Assembly: GCA_900753715.1 (NCBI GenBank)
Contig: CAAEAE010000186.1
Location: 1-48,786, forward strand
Origin: an uncultured Roseburia sp.
GTDB taxonomy: Bacteria; Bacillota_A; Clostridia; Lachnospirales; Lachnospiraceae
DNA length: 48,786 nucleotides
Reading direction: 5' to 3'
The translations under genes and the position numbers were made by a program. The notes beneath the pieces are model-generated. The model was not told the DNA's origin and made no database searches. It saw nothing but the letters and a program-made list of their open reading frames with translations. Below are positions 34,219 to 43,176 of the stretch, piece after piece. The stretch's first letter is position 1. Each line of letters opens with the position of its first letter.

Positions 34219-37200
34219 CCGTATCTCCTCCTTCTTCCTCCTGTGTATCATCTGCCTGCGGTGTTTCATTCACCGGGGCCACATCCTCTGTCTGTGTTGC
34301 CTGATTTAGTGGCTGCGCATCAAAGTCAAAGCTAATCTGGTCCTGTTCAAATTTAAGACAGGCATCAAAAGCGTTTCCGGCTCTTGACGTAAAACCTGTA
34401 ATCTTATCATGTGTCCGTCCGGTTTCTAACAGTTCCAGCATCTGTTCCTCTGAAAGTGCCACCTTTGCCACGGTATGAGAAATCTTAAATCCACATTCAC
34501 ATTCGTAGTACCACTGACTCTTCATCAGAAGTTTGCCGCATTTCGGACAGGCAACGGTCGTCTCCACAGGTTTGGGTTTCTCCGGAAAATCAAATGTGAC
34601 CTGTCCCTCGGTTGTCAGCTTGAGCGGAGCGTCAAACTTCATTCCAGTCTTTGCGATAAACCCGGAAATCACGTCTGTTTTTCCCTTGGTCAAAAGTTCC
34701 TTCACCTGCGCCTCTTTTAATTTCACTCCCGCAATCTGTCCAATCGAAAACCGGCAGCTCTCCGGGTCATCCTTTTTGTAGTTTGCACAGCCAAATCCAA
34801 ACGGTGTCTTTACGATATCGCCGCCGCAGAGCGGACACTTCACGTCCTTTACCTTCGGTGCCTCAAGGTCATCAAAATCAAATTTAAGCCCGATAACTTT
34901 ACCGCTTTCATCCTTATTTAAGGCAACCCTTGCATCAAACTTCTTTCCAGCCTTTGATTTAAAGCCCCGGATGGTTCCGGTACGCCCCTCCGATAAAAGT
35001 TCTTTTACATTTGTCTCTGTCAGCGATTTTTCTGCCATCTTCCCGATGGAAAACCGGCAGCTTTCCGGGTCATCCTTTTTGTAATTCGCACAGCCAAATC
35101 CAAACGGTGTCTGCACAATATCACCGCCGCAGAGCGGGCATTTCACATCCTTGACCTTTTTGGCTTCGACGTGTTCAAAGTCAAACTTCAATCCGGTCAC
35201 CTTGCCGTCTTCTGTGCGCTCTAATGCCACACAGGCATCAAATTTCTTCCCGCTTTTGGACTTAAAGCCCCGGATGGTTTCGGTTCGCCCTTCCGAGAGA
35301 AGCGTTTTCACCTGTGACACGGTTAAATCTTTTCCCGCCATCGTTCCAATCGCGAAACGGCAGCTTTCCGGGTTTGCAGGGTCATAGTTCATACATCCAT
35401 AGCCAAACGAGGTCACCTGGATTGCCCCCCCGCAGAGTGGACACGTCACGTCCTCGATTTTTTCCGCTTCCGTCTGGGAAAAATCAAAGTTCACCGTCTT
35501 TTTCCCGTCTTCTCCTGTCTCAAGCACCAGACAGGCATTAAACTTCTTTTTATTTTTGGAGGTAAATCCCTTTATCAGTCCGGTTCGTCCATTGGTCAAA
35601 AGCTCCTTCACATCATCCTCACCGATGGTCTTTCCGGCAATGCTTCCGATGGAAAATTTACAGCCGCTTCCATCCCGCTTATAATTGCTGCATCCATAGC
35701 CAAACGGTGTTGTCTCCATATCCCCGCCGCACACCGGACATGGAACTCCAAGACTTTTCTTTGCCGCAAGCCCTCTGCCGCCCTTTCCGACAAACGGATG
35801 GATTCTGTCTGCCAGCTGTGTGGTGAGGTCGTGCTCAATCATTGCAACCGTTTCTTTTCGGATAAACTCCTCGAGCTTTTCCCGGTAATCCGCCATCACG
35901 ACCGTTCCTCTGGTAATGCCGTCCAGGCCCTTCTCCCAGGACGCCGTCATTTTCGGATTCAAAAGTGCCGGAACCGTCATGCTCACCACTTCAAATACCA
36001 TCTCGCCCATCCGCTCCGGCGTTAAAATCTGGCTTCTTTTATTCAGATTCAGATAGCCGATACGGATTAATTTCTTGATGATTTCCGCGCGTGTTGCGGA
36101 AGTGCCGATTCCGGAGCCTTTAATCTGCGCACGCAGCTCCTCATCCTCGATAAGCTGTCCGGCATTCTCCATTGCAAGCACCATGGAGCCGGATGTGTAA
36201 CGCTTCGGCGGAGAAGTTTTTCCCTCGCGCAGGAAATATCCATTGACACTTAGGATGTCCCCTTTTTCAATCTTATCTGCAAACTCTAACAGTCCTAAGT
36301 TTTCCGGTTCGTTTTCATCTCCTCCCTCTGTTCCTTCCGACTCTTCCGATGTATTTCCGGAGGCTTTTGGAATTCCCGCAATCTCTAAATATCCCGGAGA
36401 AGCCAATTCCTTTGCCGATGCAAACAGCTTTTCCTCCCCAACTGAAATCACGACCTTCACCGTTTTATATTCTGCCGGAGGATAAAAAATGCTTAAAAAC
36501 CGGCGGACAATCAAATCAAACACCCGGCGCTGCAAATCATTCAAAGAAGAAAGCTCTGTGAGCTGTCCGGTCGGGATGATGGCATAGTGGTCTGTGATTT
36601 TGGAATCATCCGTGTACTGTGTCTTTCCAACCGACTTATAGCTTCCCTGCTGCATGATTTTTTCTACAAATGGCGTCACAGGCGTATAGCTTTTTAATTT
36701 GCTGATATTTCGTCCAATTTCCTTTGCCACCGCCGAGGAGAGGACACGCGCATCGGTTCTCGGATAGGTCGTGAGCTTTTTTTCATACAAATCCTGTGCC
36801 ACCTGTAAGGTTTCATCCGGACTGATTTTAAAGCGCTTCGAGCACTCCGCCTGTAGCTCTGCAAGGTTAAATAAAAGCGGAGCACGCTTTCGTGAGATTC
36901 CTTTTTCCAGAGACTCTGCAACTGCAGGCTTTCCGGAAAGTTCCTCGATTAGTGTCCTGGCACTCTCTTCCTTTTTAAATCCGTTTTCCTTATACAAAAG
37001 CGGAGATTCGAAATACTTTGAGCCATCCACCGCTTTCCATTCTGCTTCAAATCCGGTGTCTGTCACACCCTCCGGCGCAAAATTTCCAACCACCCGGTAA
37101 AACGGTGTCTCCACAAAATTACGGATTTCCCGCTCCCTGATGACGACCATGCCAAGCACACAGGTCATGACACGTCCGACCGCAATTGCCGTATAACTCT

Positions 37201-37783
37201 GCGTTGCCGCTGCATCGTTTAAGAGCTTTCCATATTTTACCGACATGGCACGGGAAAAATTAATGCCCATCGCATAGTCTTCAATCGTGCGCATGACGCC
37301 GGAATTTGCCAGATTATCATATTCCGCCATCGGTTTTGCCTCACGGATTCCACGAAGAATTTCCTCCTCGGTCTGGGAATCAATCCAGACACGAAGCTCT
37401 GTCATGCCCTCCCTGACTCCTCCGAAGCGTCTGATATTCTCCTCAATGGTCTGTCCTTCTTTTCCGGCATCGCCTGCCCAGTAAACGGTTCCGATATCCT
37501 CCCTGTGAAGCATCGTATGTACCACCTGATACTGTTTGCTCACGGCAGGAATTATATGATATTTGTAATTTTCAGGAAGGAACGGCAAATCTTCCAATTT
37601 CCATTTTTTGTACTTTTCGTCATAGTCCTCCGGGTATACCATCTCCACCAGATGACCCACACACCAGGTAATGACATATTTCCCGTTTTCAATATATCCG
37701 TCGTTTCGTCCGGAAACACCGAGAATCCGGGCAAATTCCTGTGCCACGCTCGGTTTCTCCGTGATGATCAGCGATTTTGCCAA
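34205..37783 (-). CDS. topB: Type IA DNA topoisomerase (topoisomerase III) with five zinc-ribbon repeats
   Basis: A 1192-residue enzyme that passes single strands to relax or decatenate DNA. Residues 1-135 are the Toprim domain (ITEKPSVAQ with Glu9; GDAGKEGQ at 104-111). Active-site Tyr340 lies in TTYPRTDARVL. The catalytic core ends near 660. The rest is five units of 96-101 residues beginning at Cys682, 781, 882, 983 and 1079, each a CPxCGG...C...C ribbon followed by a GR/GK-T...GF.SK.GKKFDA block. Most TopB proteins have about 700 residues. The second Toprim aspartate (DxD) is Gly107. The start is TTG at 37783 with GAGGA seven bases upstream. It follows the ATPase by 23 bases. Confidence 0.93.
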   Translation of the reverse strand: MAKSLIITEKPSVAQEFARILGVSGRNDGYIENGKYVITWCVGHLVEMVYPEDYDEKYKKWKLEDLPFLPENYKYHIIPAVSKQYQVVHTMLHREDIGTVYWAGDAGKEGQTIEENIRRFGGVREGMTELRVWIDSQTEEEILRGIREAKPMAEYDNLANSGVMRTIEDYAMGINFSRAMSVKYGKLLNDAAATQSYTAIAVGRVMTCVLGMVVIREREIRNFVETPFYRVVGNFAPEGVTDTGFEAEWKAVDGSKYFESPLLYKENGFKKEESARTLIEELSGKPAVAESLEKGISRKRAPLLFNLAELQAECSKRFKISPDETLQVAQDLYEKKLTTYPRTDARVLSSAVAKEIGRNISKLKSYTPVTPFVEKIMQQGSYKSVGKTQYTDDSKITDHYAIIPTGQLTELSSLNDLQRRVFDLIVRRFLSIFYPPAEYKTVKVVISVGEEKLFASAKELASPGYLEIAGIPKASGNTSEESEGTEGGDENEPENLGLLEFADKIEKGDILSVNGYFLREGKTSPPKRYTSGSMVLAMENAGQLIEDEELRAQIKGSGIGTSATRAEIIKKLIRIGYLNLNKRSQILTPERMGEMVFEVVSMTVPALLNPKMTASWEKGLDGITRGTVVMADYREKLEEFIRKETVAMIEHDLTTQLADRIHPFVGKGGRGLAAKKSLGVPCPVCGGDMETTPFGYGCSNYKRDGSGCKFSIGSIAGKTIGEDDVKELLTNGRTGLIKGFTSKNKKKFNACLVLETGEDGKKTVNFDFSQTEAEKIEDVTCPLCGGAIQVTSFGYGCMNYDPANPESCRFAIGTMAGKDLTVSQVKTLLSEGRTETIRGFKSKSGKKFDACVALERTEDGKVTGLKFDFEHVEAKKVKDVKCPLCGGDIVQTPFGFGCANYKKDDPESCRFSIGKMAEKSLTETNVKELLSEGRTGTIRGFKSKAGKKFDARVALNKDESGKVIGLKFDFDDLEAPKVKDVKCPLCGGDIVKTPFGFGCANYKKDDPESCRFSIGQIAGVKLKEAQVKELLTKGKTDVISGFIAKTGMKFDAPLKLTTEGQVTFDFPEKPKPVETTVACPKCGKLLMKSQWYYECECGFKISHTVAKVALSEEQMLELLETGRTHDKITGFTSRAGNAFDACLKFEQDQISFDFDAQPLNQATQTEDVAPVNETPQADDTQEEEGGDTDGVQ
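34318..35740 (-). repeat. Tandem 290-303-bp coding repeats at the topB 3' end
   Basis: The five zinc-ribbon units form tandem DNA repeats. Units three and four (starting near 35140 and 34837) are 303 bases apart and share long nearly identical stretches, for example the codons for TPFGFGCANYKKDDPESCRF in both. The first, second and fifth units are more diverged. The likeness suggests recent duplication inside the gene, with the outer units older. Confidence 0.85.
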
Positions 37784-37806
37784 AATTGCTTCCTCAACTT
37801 TCTCTC

Positions 37807-39168
37807 TTATAATTCGTTCATGTCAACCAGCAGGAACTGTTTGTTCTGCTCTGCCATCTTTATGACATCCTCTGCAAATCCCTTCGCAGAAAACAAAAAA
37901 TAGTACTCTGCTTTTATTTTTGCTTTTTTCATCGCCGTAAAAAGCTCCTCACACATTTCCATCGTAAGAACTGGTGCCGACCAGTTGCAGAGCCCGACCA
38001 TATTCTGGCGAATTTCGTTCTGTGCGATAATATCGATATTGCCCTCTTTTCCGACCCAGGTTCCCATTTTTGCAATCTTAAGCGGTGTCTTTCCGACAAC
38101 TCCAAGCAGTGCCAGATACTCCATACACACTTCCACAAAATAACGGTTTAAATATGCGTCCAGCCCCGGTGCAATATAGGCATCATAAAACTCCTCCGCC
38201 CCCATCATGTAGCTCTCCGAGAGGTGCGGATAGATAAAGTGGAACCAGAAATTGATGTAATTATCTTTAATCCGGTAAACCCCTTTCTTGGCATTCTCCC
38301 AGCCGCCCGTTTCAAAGGACACCACTTTTTCAATAATGTCGGAAGCCGCAAGATTTTTCATATAGACGCTGATTTTCGCTCTGGAAAATCCGGTCGCCGC
38401 ATACAAATCATTTAATTTATCACATCCTGCCGCAATATGTGAAAGAATCGTCTCATACACCGACAGCTCGCGCAGGCTTTCGCCGAGCCTGCTCTCCGCC
38501 GCCCCATACAGATAGCCACTTCGTGATAAAATCTGTCTGCAAATATTCATCTTTAAATCCGCTTTCGAATGGAACCGGTTTAAATACCCCGGAACGCCGC
38601 CGATAATTCCGTAGGTCTTGATGCACTCGCTGACCGGATATTCCGGAAGTGCCCGCACCACCTCAAGGAAGTTCAGATTGCCGATTTTGATTCGTTTCTC
38701 AATCTTTCGGGCATCTTCGCCGAAACAGCTCTCCATTTCACGCTCTACCCAGGGAATGGCAGAACTGCATAAAAGAATCATTACAGGTCCCGGATACAGA
38801 CGCTTTGCCTTTAATTTCAGCACCGCTTCAAAAAATGCAGGGTCTTTTTTGGCAATCAGCTGGAATTCGTCTATTACAATGACCAGCTTCGATGGGTCTC
38901 CGCTTTTGACCCGTTTAAAATATTCCTCATAGGTCTGCTTTGCCGGTGTGACATCAAAGCGTCGTTCCACTTCTTCTCCCATCTGACGCACCTGTTCTGC
39001 CGCAGATACCTGACGCGCCCGATAATAAAAGTACTTCTTATTCTGCACAAACGTCTTTAGCAGAAGCTCCTTTTCCGAATCCGTTCTTCCGTAAAGCACC
39101 AATAACTGATTTCCGGACTGCCCAAAAAGTGCCTCCAGCTCCTTGATTACCGCTGTCTTTACTACCAT
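37807..39168 (-). CDS. AAA-type ATPase with DUF234-like C-terminus, degenerate P-loop
   Basis: A 453-residue member of the archaeal-type ATPase/DUF234 group. The P-loop position reads LYGRTDSEKELLL (about 25-37) instead of a GRRRxGKT consensus: K33 remains, but the Gly before it is Glu and the Thr after it is Glu. Walker B is intact (LVIVIDEFQLI, 95-105). Residues 235-305 are winged-helix-like (FSRAKISVYMKNLAASDII). The C-terminal DUF234 region (340-453), related to PD-(D/E)xK nucleases, keeps D379 (NIDIIA) but has LCNW where ECKW is expected, so the catalytic Lys is Asn395. Both sites thus look weakened. It leads the operon with topB; function unknown. ATG 39168 has GGAGG nine bases upstream. 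Confidence 0.85.
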   Translation of the reverse strand: MVVKTAVIKELEALFGQSGNQLLVLYGRTDSEKELLLKTFVQNKKYFYYRARQVSAAEQVRQMGEEVERRFDVTPAKQTYEEYFKRVKSGDPSKLVIVIDEFQLIAKKDPAFFEAVLKLKAKRLYPGPVMILLCSSAIPWVEREMESCFGEDARKIEKRIKIGNLNFLEVVRALPEYPVSECIKTYGIIGGVPGYLNRFHSKADLKMNICRQILSRSGYLYGAAESRLGESLRELSVYETILSHIAAGCDKLNDLYAATGFSRAKISVYMKNLAASDIIEKVVSFETGGWENAKKGVYRIKDNYINFWFHFIYPHLSESYMMGAEEFYDAYIAPGLDAYLNRYFVEVCMEYLALLGVVGKTPLKIAKMGTWVGKEGNIDIIAQNEIRQNMVGLCNWSAPVLTMEMCEELFTAMKKAKIKAEYYFLFSAKGFAEDVIKMAEQNKQFLLVDMNEL

Positions 39169-39205
39169 CTGCAAATTCCTCCATCCATTCCCATATACTG
39201 CAAAA

Positions 39206-39234
39206 ATTATATCATTTTTTAATTTTCATGACAA
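39206..39234 (-). promoter_or_regulatory. Promoter of the ATPase-topB-chemoreceptor operon
   Basis: TTGTCA (39234-39229), 17-base spacer and perfect TATAAT (39211-39206) on the minus strand, 38 bases before the ATPase start and directly after the asd terminator. Confidence 0.78.
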
Positions 39235-39238
39235 GCAA

Positions 39239-39281
39239 AAAAGCCCCGGACATATCGTTTTGCGATACATCCGGGGCTTTG
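39239..39281 (-). terminator. asd terminator
   Basis: Minus-strand stem AAGCCCCGGATGTATCG / CGATATGTCCGGGGCTT around an AAAA-type loop, followed by TTTTTTG. It lies 21 bases after the asd stop and separates it from the next operon. Confidence 0.9.
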
Positions 39282-39301
39282 TCGTTTCGTCAGCTGCTTT
39301 T

Positions 39302-40393
39302 TTATTTTTTTGTGATATAACCCTGTGCTTTTAACAGCTCTGCGCAAAGAACAGCGCCGCCTGCCGCACCACGGACTGTGTTGTGGGATAATCCAACAAA
39401 CTTCCAGTCATATACGGTATCCTCGCGGAGACGTCCAACAGAAACGCCCATACCGTTTTCGTAGTTCACATCCAGTGCAACCTGTGGACGATTGTCTTCC
39501 TCAAGATACTGGATAAACTGCTTTGGTGCACTCGGAAGCTCCAGCTTCTGCGGAACACCGCTGAAATTCTTCAGAGCTTCAATTAACTGCTCCTTGGTCG
39601 GTTTCTTTTTAAATTTTACAAATACAGCCGCGGTATGTCCGTTTAAAACCGGAACACGGATACACTGGCAGGTAATCACCGGTGATTCTGCCGGAACGAT
39701 TGCCTTCTTCTCATCATCGATATGTCCCCAAATACGAAGCGGCTCTTTCTCGGACTTCTCTTCCTCACCACCGATGTAAGGAATAATATTTCCAACCATT
39801 TCCGGCCAGTCCTTAAAGGTCTTTCCGGCACCGGAAATTGCCTGATAAGTGGTAGCAACCACTTCATACGGCTCAAACTCTTTCCATGCGGTTAATACCG
39901 GTGCGTAGCTCTGGATGGAGCAGTTAGGTTTTACGGCAACGAATCCTCGTTTTGTGCCAAGACGCTCTTTCTGATATTTGATGACTTCCATATGCTCCGG
40001 GTTTACCTCCGGTACTACCATCGGTACATCCGGTGTCCAGCGGTGTGCGCTGTTATTGGACACAACCGGAGTCTCTGTCTTCGCATAATCCTCTTCGATT
40101 TTTTTGATCTCTTCTTTGGTCATATCGACTGCGGAAAAAACAAAGTCAACCTGTGCTGCAACCTTCTCAACTTCGTTGACATTCATGACAACAATCTTTT
40201 TGACTGCTTCCGGCATCGGAGTATCCATCTTCCAGCGGTCTCCAACTGCTTCCTCATAGGTCTTTCCGGCACTTCTCGGACTTGCTGCAATTGTTGTCAC
40301 CTCAAACCATGGATGATTCTCCAGCAGAGAGATAAATCTCTGTCCCACCATACCAGTACCACCTAAAATACCAACTCTTAATTTCTCACTCAT
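39302..40393 (-). CDS. asd: Aspartate-semialdehyde dehydrogenase
   Basis: NADP-dependent reduction of aspartyl phosphate to the semialdehyde, the branch point to lysine, diaminopimelate, threonine and methionine. The 363 residues carry the NADP loop GGTGMVGQRFISLL and the catalytic Cys158 in VAVKPNCSIQSY. The PNCS form and overall layout belong to the archaeal/fungal-type ASADH rather than the GNCST form of E. coli, a form also known in some anaerobic Firmicutes. ATG 40393 has GAGGAG ten bases upstream; the six extra codons of the longer frame cover the ribosome site. It is transcribed alone and has its own terminator. Confidence 0.97.
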   Translation of the reverse strand: MSEKLRVGILGGTGMVGQRFISLLENHPWFEVTTIAASPRSAGKTYEEAVGDRWKMDTPMPEAVKKIVVMNVNEVEKVAAQVDFVFSAVDMTKEEIKKIEEDYAKTETPVVSNNSAHRWTPDVPMVVPEVNPEHMEVIKYQKERLGTKRGFVAVKPNCSIQSYAPVLTAWKEFEPYEVVATTYQAISGAGKTFKDWPEMVGNIIPYIGGEEEKSEKEPLRIWGHIDDEKKAIVPAESPVITCQCIRVPVLNGHTAAVFVKFKKKPTKEQLIEALKNFSGVPQKLELPSAPKQFIQYLEEDNRPQVALDVNYENGMGVSVGRLREDTVYDWKFVGLSHNTVRGAAGGAVLCAELLKAQGYITKK

Positions 40394-40502
40394 TTTGTCT
40401 AATCTCCTCATATCTTTTTCCAGTTCGCTGCATCAACCTGATACGTCGCCCGCCGCACACATCTTCCTCGTTTGTCCGTATCACGCGAACATTTGTCGCT
40501 CT

Positions 40503-40538
40503 GTAAGATATCTTACGTGATTTAGCCAAAAAAAGCAA
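40503..40538 (-). promoter_or_regulatory. asd promoter with palindrome over the -10 box
   Basis: TTGCTT (40538-40533), 17-base spacer and TAAGAT (40515-40510) on the minus strand. A perfect 14-bp palindrome GTAAGATATCTTAC (40503-40516) covers the -10 box. The 110-base leader that follows has a 7-bp stem (TGATACG/CGTATCA, 40439-40445 with 40477-40483). The rest of the 233-base gap (40394-40626) has no ORF; no lysine riboswitch is recognisable. Confidence 0.6.
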
Positions 40539-40626
40539 GCATCATTTTATACAAATTTTGCAAAAAACGCTCTCTTTCTTGTGCATTTCTCACAATAATG
40601 CTCTACCACTCTAAAGTGTGACTTTT

Positions 40627-42024
40627 TTACCGGTTTGCCCAGTCACCTTCATTTTTTAAATATTCTTTTTCAATGGCAATCACTTTTTCCATCGCTTCTT
40701 TTCCCGGAGCTCCAATTGTCAGACGCTTGTTGACACAGGTTTCCATGGAAATTGCATCATAAATATCCTCTTCAAATACCGGGCTGATTGCTTTTAACTC
40801 CTCAAGGCTCATATCGTCAATTGCAATCCCCTTGTCAATGCAGTACAGTACAATCTGACCGACAATTCCATGCGCATCGCGGAATGGTACACCGTGGTTG
40901 ACCAGATAGTCTGCGGCATCTGTGGCATTGGTAAAGCCCTTGTTTGCAGAGCGTCTCATCACGTCTTTGTTAAATTTCATCGTCGCAAGCATTCCGTTAA
41001 AGAGAGAAATGCAGCCTTTTACCGTATCCATTGCATCAAAGGAAAGCTCCTTATCTTCCTGCATATCTTTATTGTATGCAAGCGGGATTCCCTTCATGGT
41101 CGTAAGAAGAGACATCAGTGCCCCGTAAACACGCCCTGTCTTTCCGCGGACAAGTTCTGCAATATCCGGATTTTTCTTCTGTGGCATAATACTGCTTCCG
41201 GTGCTGTAGGCGTCATCAATCTCTACAAACTGGTATTCGTTGGAGTTCCAGATGATGACTTCCTCGGAAAAACGGCTCAAGTGCATCATAATGGTGGCAC
41301 AGGCACTTAAGAATTCAATCAGATAATCGCGGTCGGACACGCCGTCCATACTGTTTAAGGTCGGACCGTAAAAGCCCATCAGTTCAGCCGTATATTCACG
41401 GTCTAACGGATAGGTTGTCCCTGCAAGCGCACCGGAGCCAAGCGGACAGTAATTCATTCTTTTATAAATGTCATGCAACCGGAGCTGGTCGCGCTTAAAC
41501 ATCTCAAAATAAGCGCCCATATGGTGTGCAAGCGTAATCGGCTGCGCCTTTTGCAGATGGGTAAAGCCCGGCATAATCGTTTCCGTGTTCTCCTCCATAA
41601 TATGAAGAATCGTCTCTAATAATTCCTTGAGCAGACCGTCCGTATAAAGCACTTCCAGTCTTGTATACAAACGCATATCAAGTGCAACCTGGTCGTTTCT
41701 GCTTCGTCCGGTATGTAATTTTTTGCCGGTATCTCCTAAGCGTTCAATCAGATTTGCCTCCACAAAGCTGTGAATGTCCTCATATTCACTTGTAATCTCA
41801 AGACGTCCCTCTTCCACGTCCTTTCGGATTTCCTCGAGGCATGCAACAATCTGCTGCATCTCCTCCTTCGTCAAAATGCCCTGTTTTCCAAGCATACAGA
41901 CATGTGCGATGCTGCCTTCAATATCCTGTTTATAAAATTTCTGGTCAAACGAGATGGACGCATTGAAATTGTATACAAGCTGGTCTGTCTCTTTTGTAAA
42001 TCTTCCGCCCCATAACTGTGCCAT
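40627..42024 (-). CDS. argH: Argininosuccinate lyase
   Basis: Final step of arginine synthesis, splitting argininosuccinate into arginine and fumarate. The 465 residues start [17 protein letters not shown] and show the fumarase-superfamily signature [16 protein letters not shown] plus [11 protein letters not shown] and TxLQxAQ ([16 protein letters not shown]). Length is normal. It follows queH by 17 bases and is the last gene of the thioesterase-queH-argH transcript. argG is not in the window. Confidence 0.98.
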   Translation of the reverse strand: MAQLWGGRFTKETDQLVYNFNASISFDQKFYKQDIEGSIAHVCMLGKQGILTKEEMQQIVACLEEIRKDVEEGRLEITSEYEDIHSFVEANLIERLGDTGKKLHTGRSRNDQVALDMRLYTRLEVLYTDGLLKELLETILHIMEENTETIMPGFTHLQKAQPITLAHHMGAYFEMFKRDQLRLHDIYKRMNYCPLGSGALAGTTYPLDREYTAELMGFYGPTLNSMDGVSDRDYLIEFLSACATIMMHLSRFSEEVIIWNSNEYQFVEIDDAYSTGSSIMPQKKNPDIAELVRGKTGRVYGALMSLLTTMKGIPLAYNKDMQEDKELSFDAMDTVKGCISLFNGMLATMKFNKDVMRRSANKGFTNATDAADYLVNHGVPFRDAHGIVGQIVLYCIDKGIAIDDMSLEELKAISPVFEEDIYDAISMETCVNKRLTIGAPGKEAMEKVIAIEKEYLKNEGDWANR

Positions 42025-42041
42025 ATCAAAAACCTCTCTTT

Positions 42042-42716
42042 CTATTCCTCAAGTTCTTCTTTTTCCGCAATTGCCATATGCTCTGCTTTCGCCGCAATCT
42101 CCTCGTCCCGCTGCCGTTTGGAAAACACACATCCACAGTAATACTGACGGTACATGCCATATTCCTCCGACAGTTCCACCGAGCGCTTGTATCCGTTTTT
42201 CTTCTTAAAATCCGAGTTCAGATACGCTACCCCGTATTCCCTCGCAAGTACGTCTCCGATTTCATTTAATTTCTGTGCATTTTTTAACGGACTGATTGAA
42301 AGCGTCGTAGTAAAATAATCCATTTGCTGTGAGACCGCAGTCTCTGCCGCTTCCCGAAGTCTTAATTCATAGCAGCGAAAACAGCGTTCTCCGCCCTCCG
42401 GTACGTCCTCAAGCCCGCGTGCCATCTCATAAAACTTCTCTTTCTCATACTTTCCCTCTAAAAAAGAAATCGGATATCGCACCGGCAGACGCTCAATAAA
42501 ATGCTTCTGCTCCTGCACTCTCTTTGCATATTCCTCGTCCGGGTAGATGTTTGGATTATAATAAAATACGGTAGTCTTAAAATACTCGCTCAAATATTCC
42601 AGACAATAAGAGCTGCACGGTGCACAGCAGCTATGTAACAGGAGGGTCGGAATCCGCCCCTCCTTCTGGTTTGCCGCTATCGTCTCTTCTAATATTTTCT
42701 GGTAATTCTGTTTCAT
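42042..42716 (-). CDS. queH: Epoxyqueuosine reductase QueH
   Basis: QueH is the non-cobalamin enzyme that reduces epoxyqueuosine in tRNA to queuosine. The 224-residue product carries its cysteine sets: [18 protein letters not shown] near the N-terminus, [26 protein letters not shown] and a C-terminal [11 protein letters not shown]. It completes the pathway step after QueA, whose gene is at 65-1090. The start is uncertain: ATG 42716 is chosen as nearest the conserved NYQKILEE helix, ten bases after the thioesterase stop, but its ribosome site is weak and ATG 42740, overlapping that gene, is possible. Translation is probably coupled. Confidence 0.94.
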   Translation of the reverse strand: MKQNYQKILEETIAANQKEGRIPTLLLHSCCAPCSSYCLEYLSEYFKTTVFYYNPNIYPDEEYAKRVQEQKHFIERLPVRYPISFLEGKYEKEKFYEMARGLEDVPEGGERCFRCYELRLREAAETAVSQQMDYFTTTLSISPLKNAQKLNEIGDVLAREYGVAYLNSDFKKKNGYKRSVELSEEYGMYRQYYCGCVFSKRQRDEEIAAKAEHMAIAEKEELEE

Positions 42717-42726
42717 GGAATTTTTT

Positions 42727-43110
42727 CTATTTTCTGGCATTTGCTTTTGCCTGAAAATCCTCATTTTTGATGATAAAACGCTCGTGTGTTCCCTCACCAA
42801 TTTTTCCAGCCTCATCGTAGGCTTCCACATGGAACACCAGTTTTCTTCTGTCAATTGCGGTCAATTCTGTCTTTGCAGTCACTTTCATTCCTACAGGTGT
42901 CGCTGCAATATGGCTGACATTCATGGAAATTCCAACTGTTCCCTGTCCCTCTTCAAGTTCTCCTGCTACACTGCGGTAAGCAGCCTGCTCCATTAATGCA
43001 ATCATTGCCGGTGTTGCAAAAACAGCCAGTTCTCCGCTTCCGACACTTGCTGCTGTGTTCTTTTCTGTTACGATTTCCGTTGCCTCTCCCTTAATTCCTG
43101 TCTCAAGCAT
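42727..43110 (-). CDS. Hotdog-fold thioesterase (FlK-like)
   Basis: A 127-residue single-domain hotdog protein resembling the fluoroacetyl-CoA thioesterase FlK family. The catalytic pattern is visible: Thr in VFATPAMIALMEQAA with Glu seven positions on, and a His in NVSHIAATPVGM. FlK-like proteins in gut bacteria have no proven substrate; small acyl-CoA hydrolysis is the family-based guess. It has its own promoter (43147-43175), a GGAGAAAAAC ribosome site, and leads the queH-argH transcript, whose genes have no evident link to it. Confidence 0.9.
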   Translation of the reverse strand: MLETGIKGEATEIVTEKNTAASVGSGELAVFATPAMIALMEQAAYRSVAGELEEGQGTVGISMNVSHIAATPVGMKVTAKTELTAIDRRKLVFHVEAYDEAGKIGEGTHERFIIKNEDFQAKANARK

Positions 43111-43146
43111 TGTTTTTCTCCTTCTGTTTGTATCCTTTGATTCCTT

Positions 43147-43175
43147 AGTATAAAAGATTCCGATTCGTTGTGCAA
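43147..43175 (-). promoter_or_regulatory. Promoter of thioesterase-queH-argH
   Basis: TTGCAC (43175-43170), 17-base spacer, TATACT (43152-43147) on the minus strand. The -35 box directly follows the stop codon of the upstream glycosyltransferase gene. Confidence 0.72.
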
Positions 43176-43176
43176 G

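Noticed and set aside
34318..35740. CRISPR array suggested by periodic similarity
   Set aside because: The period is about 300 bases, fully in frame and coding for zinc ribbons within topB.
40394..40626. Lysine riboswitch before asd
   Set aside because: The leader of about 110 bases is too short and shows none of the conserved L-box stems; only a 7-bp stem and a promoter palindrome are seen.
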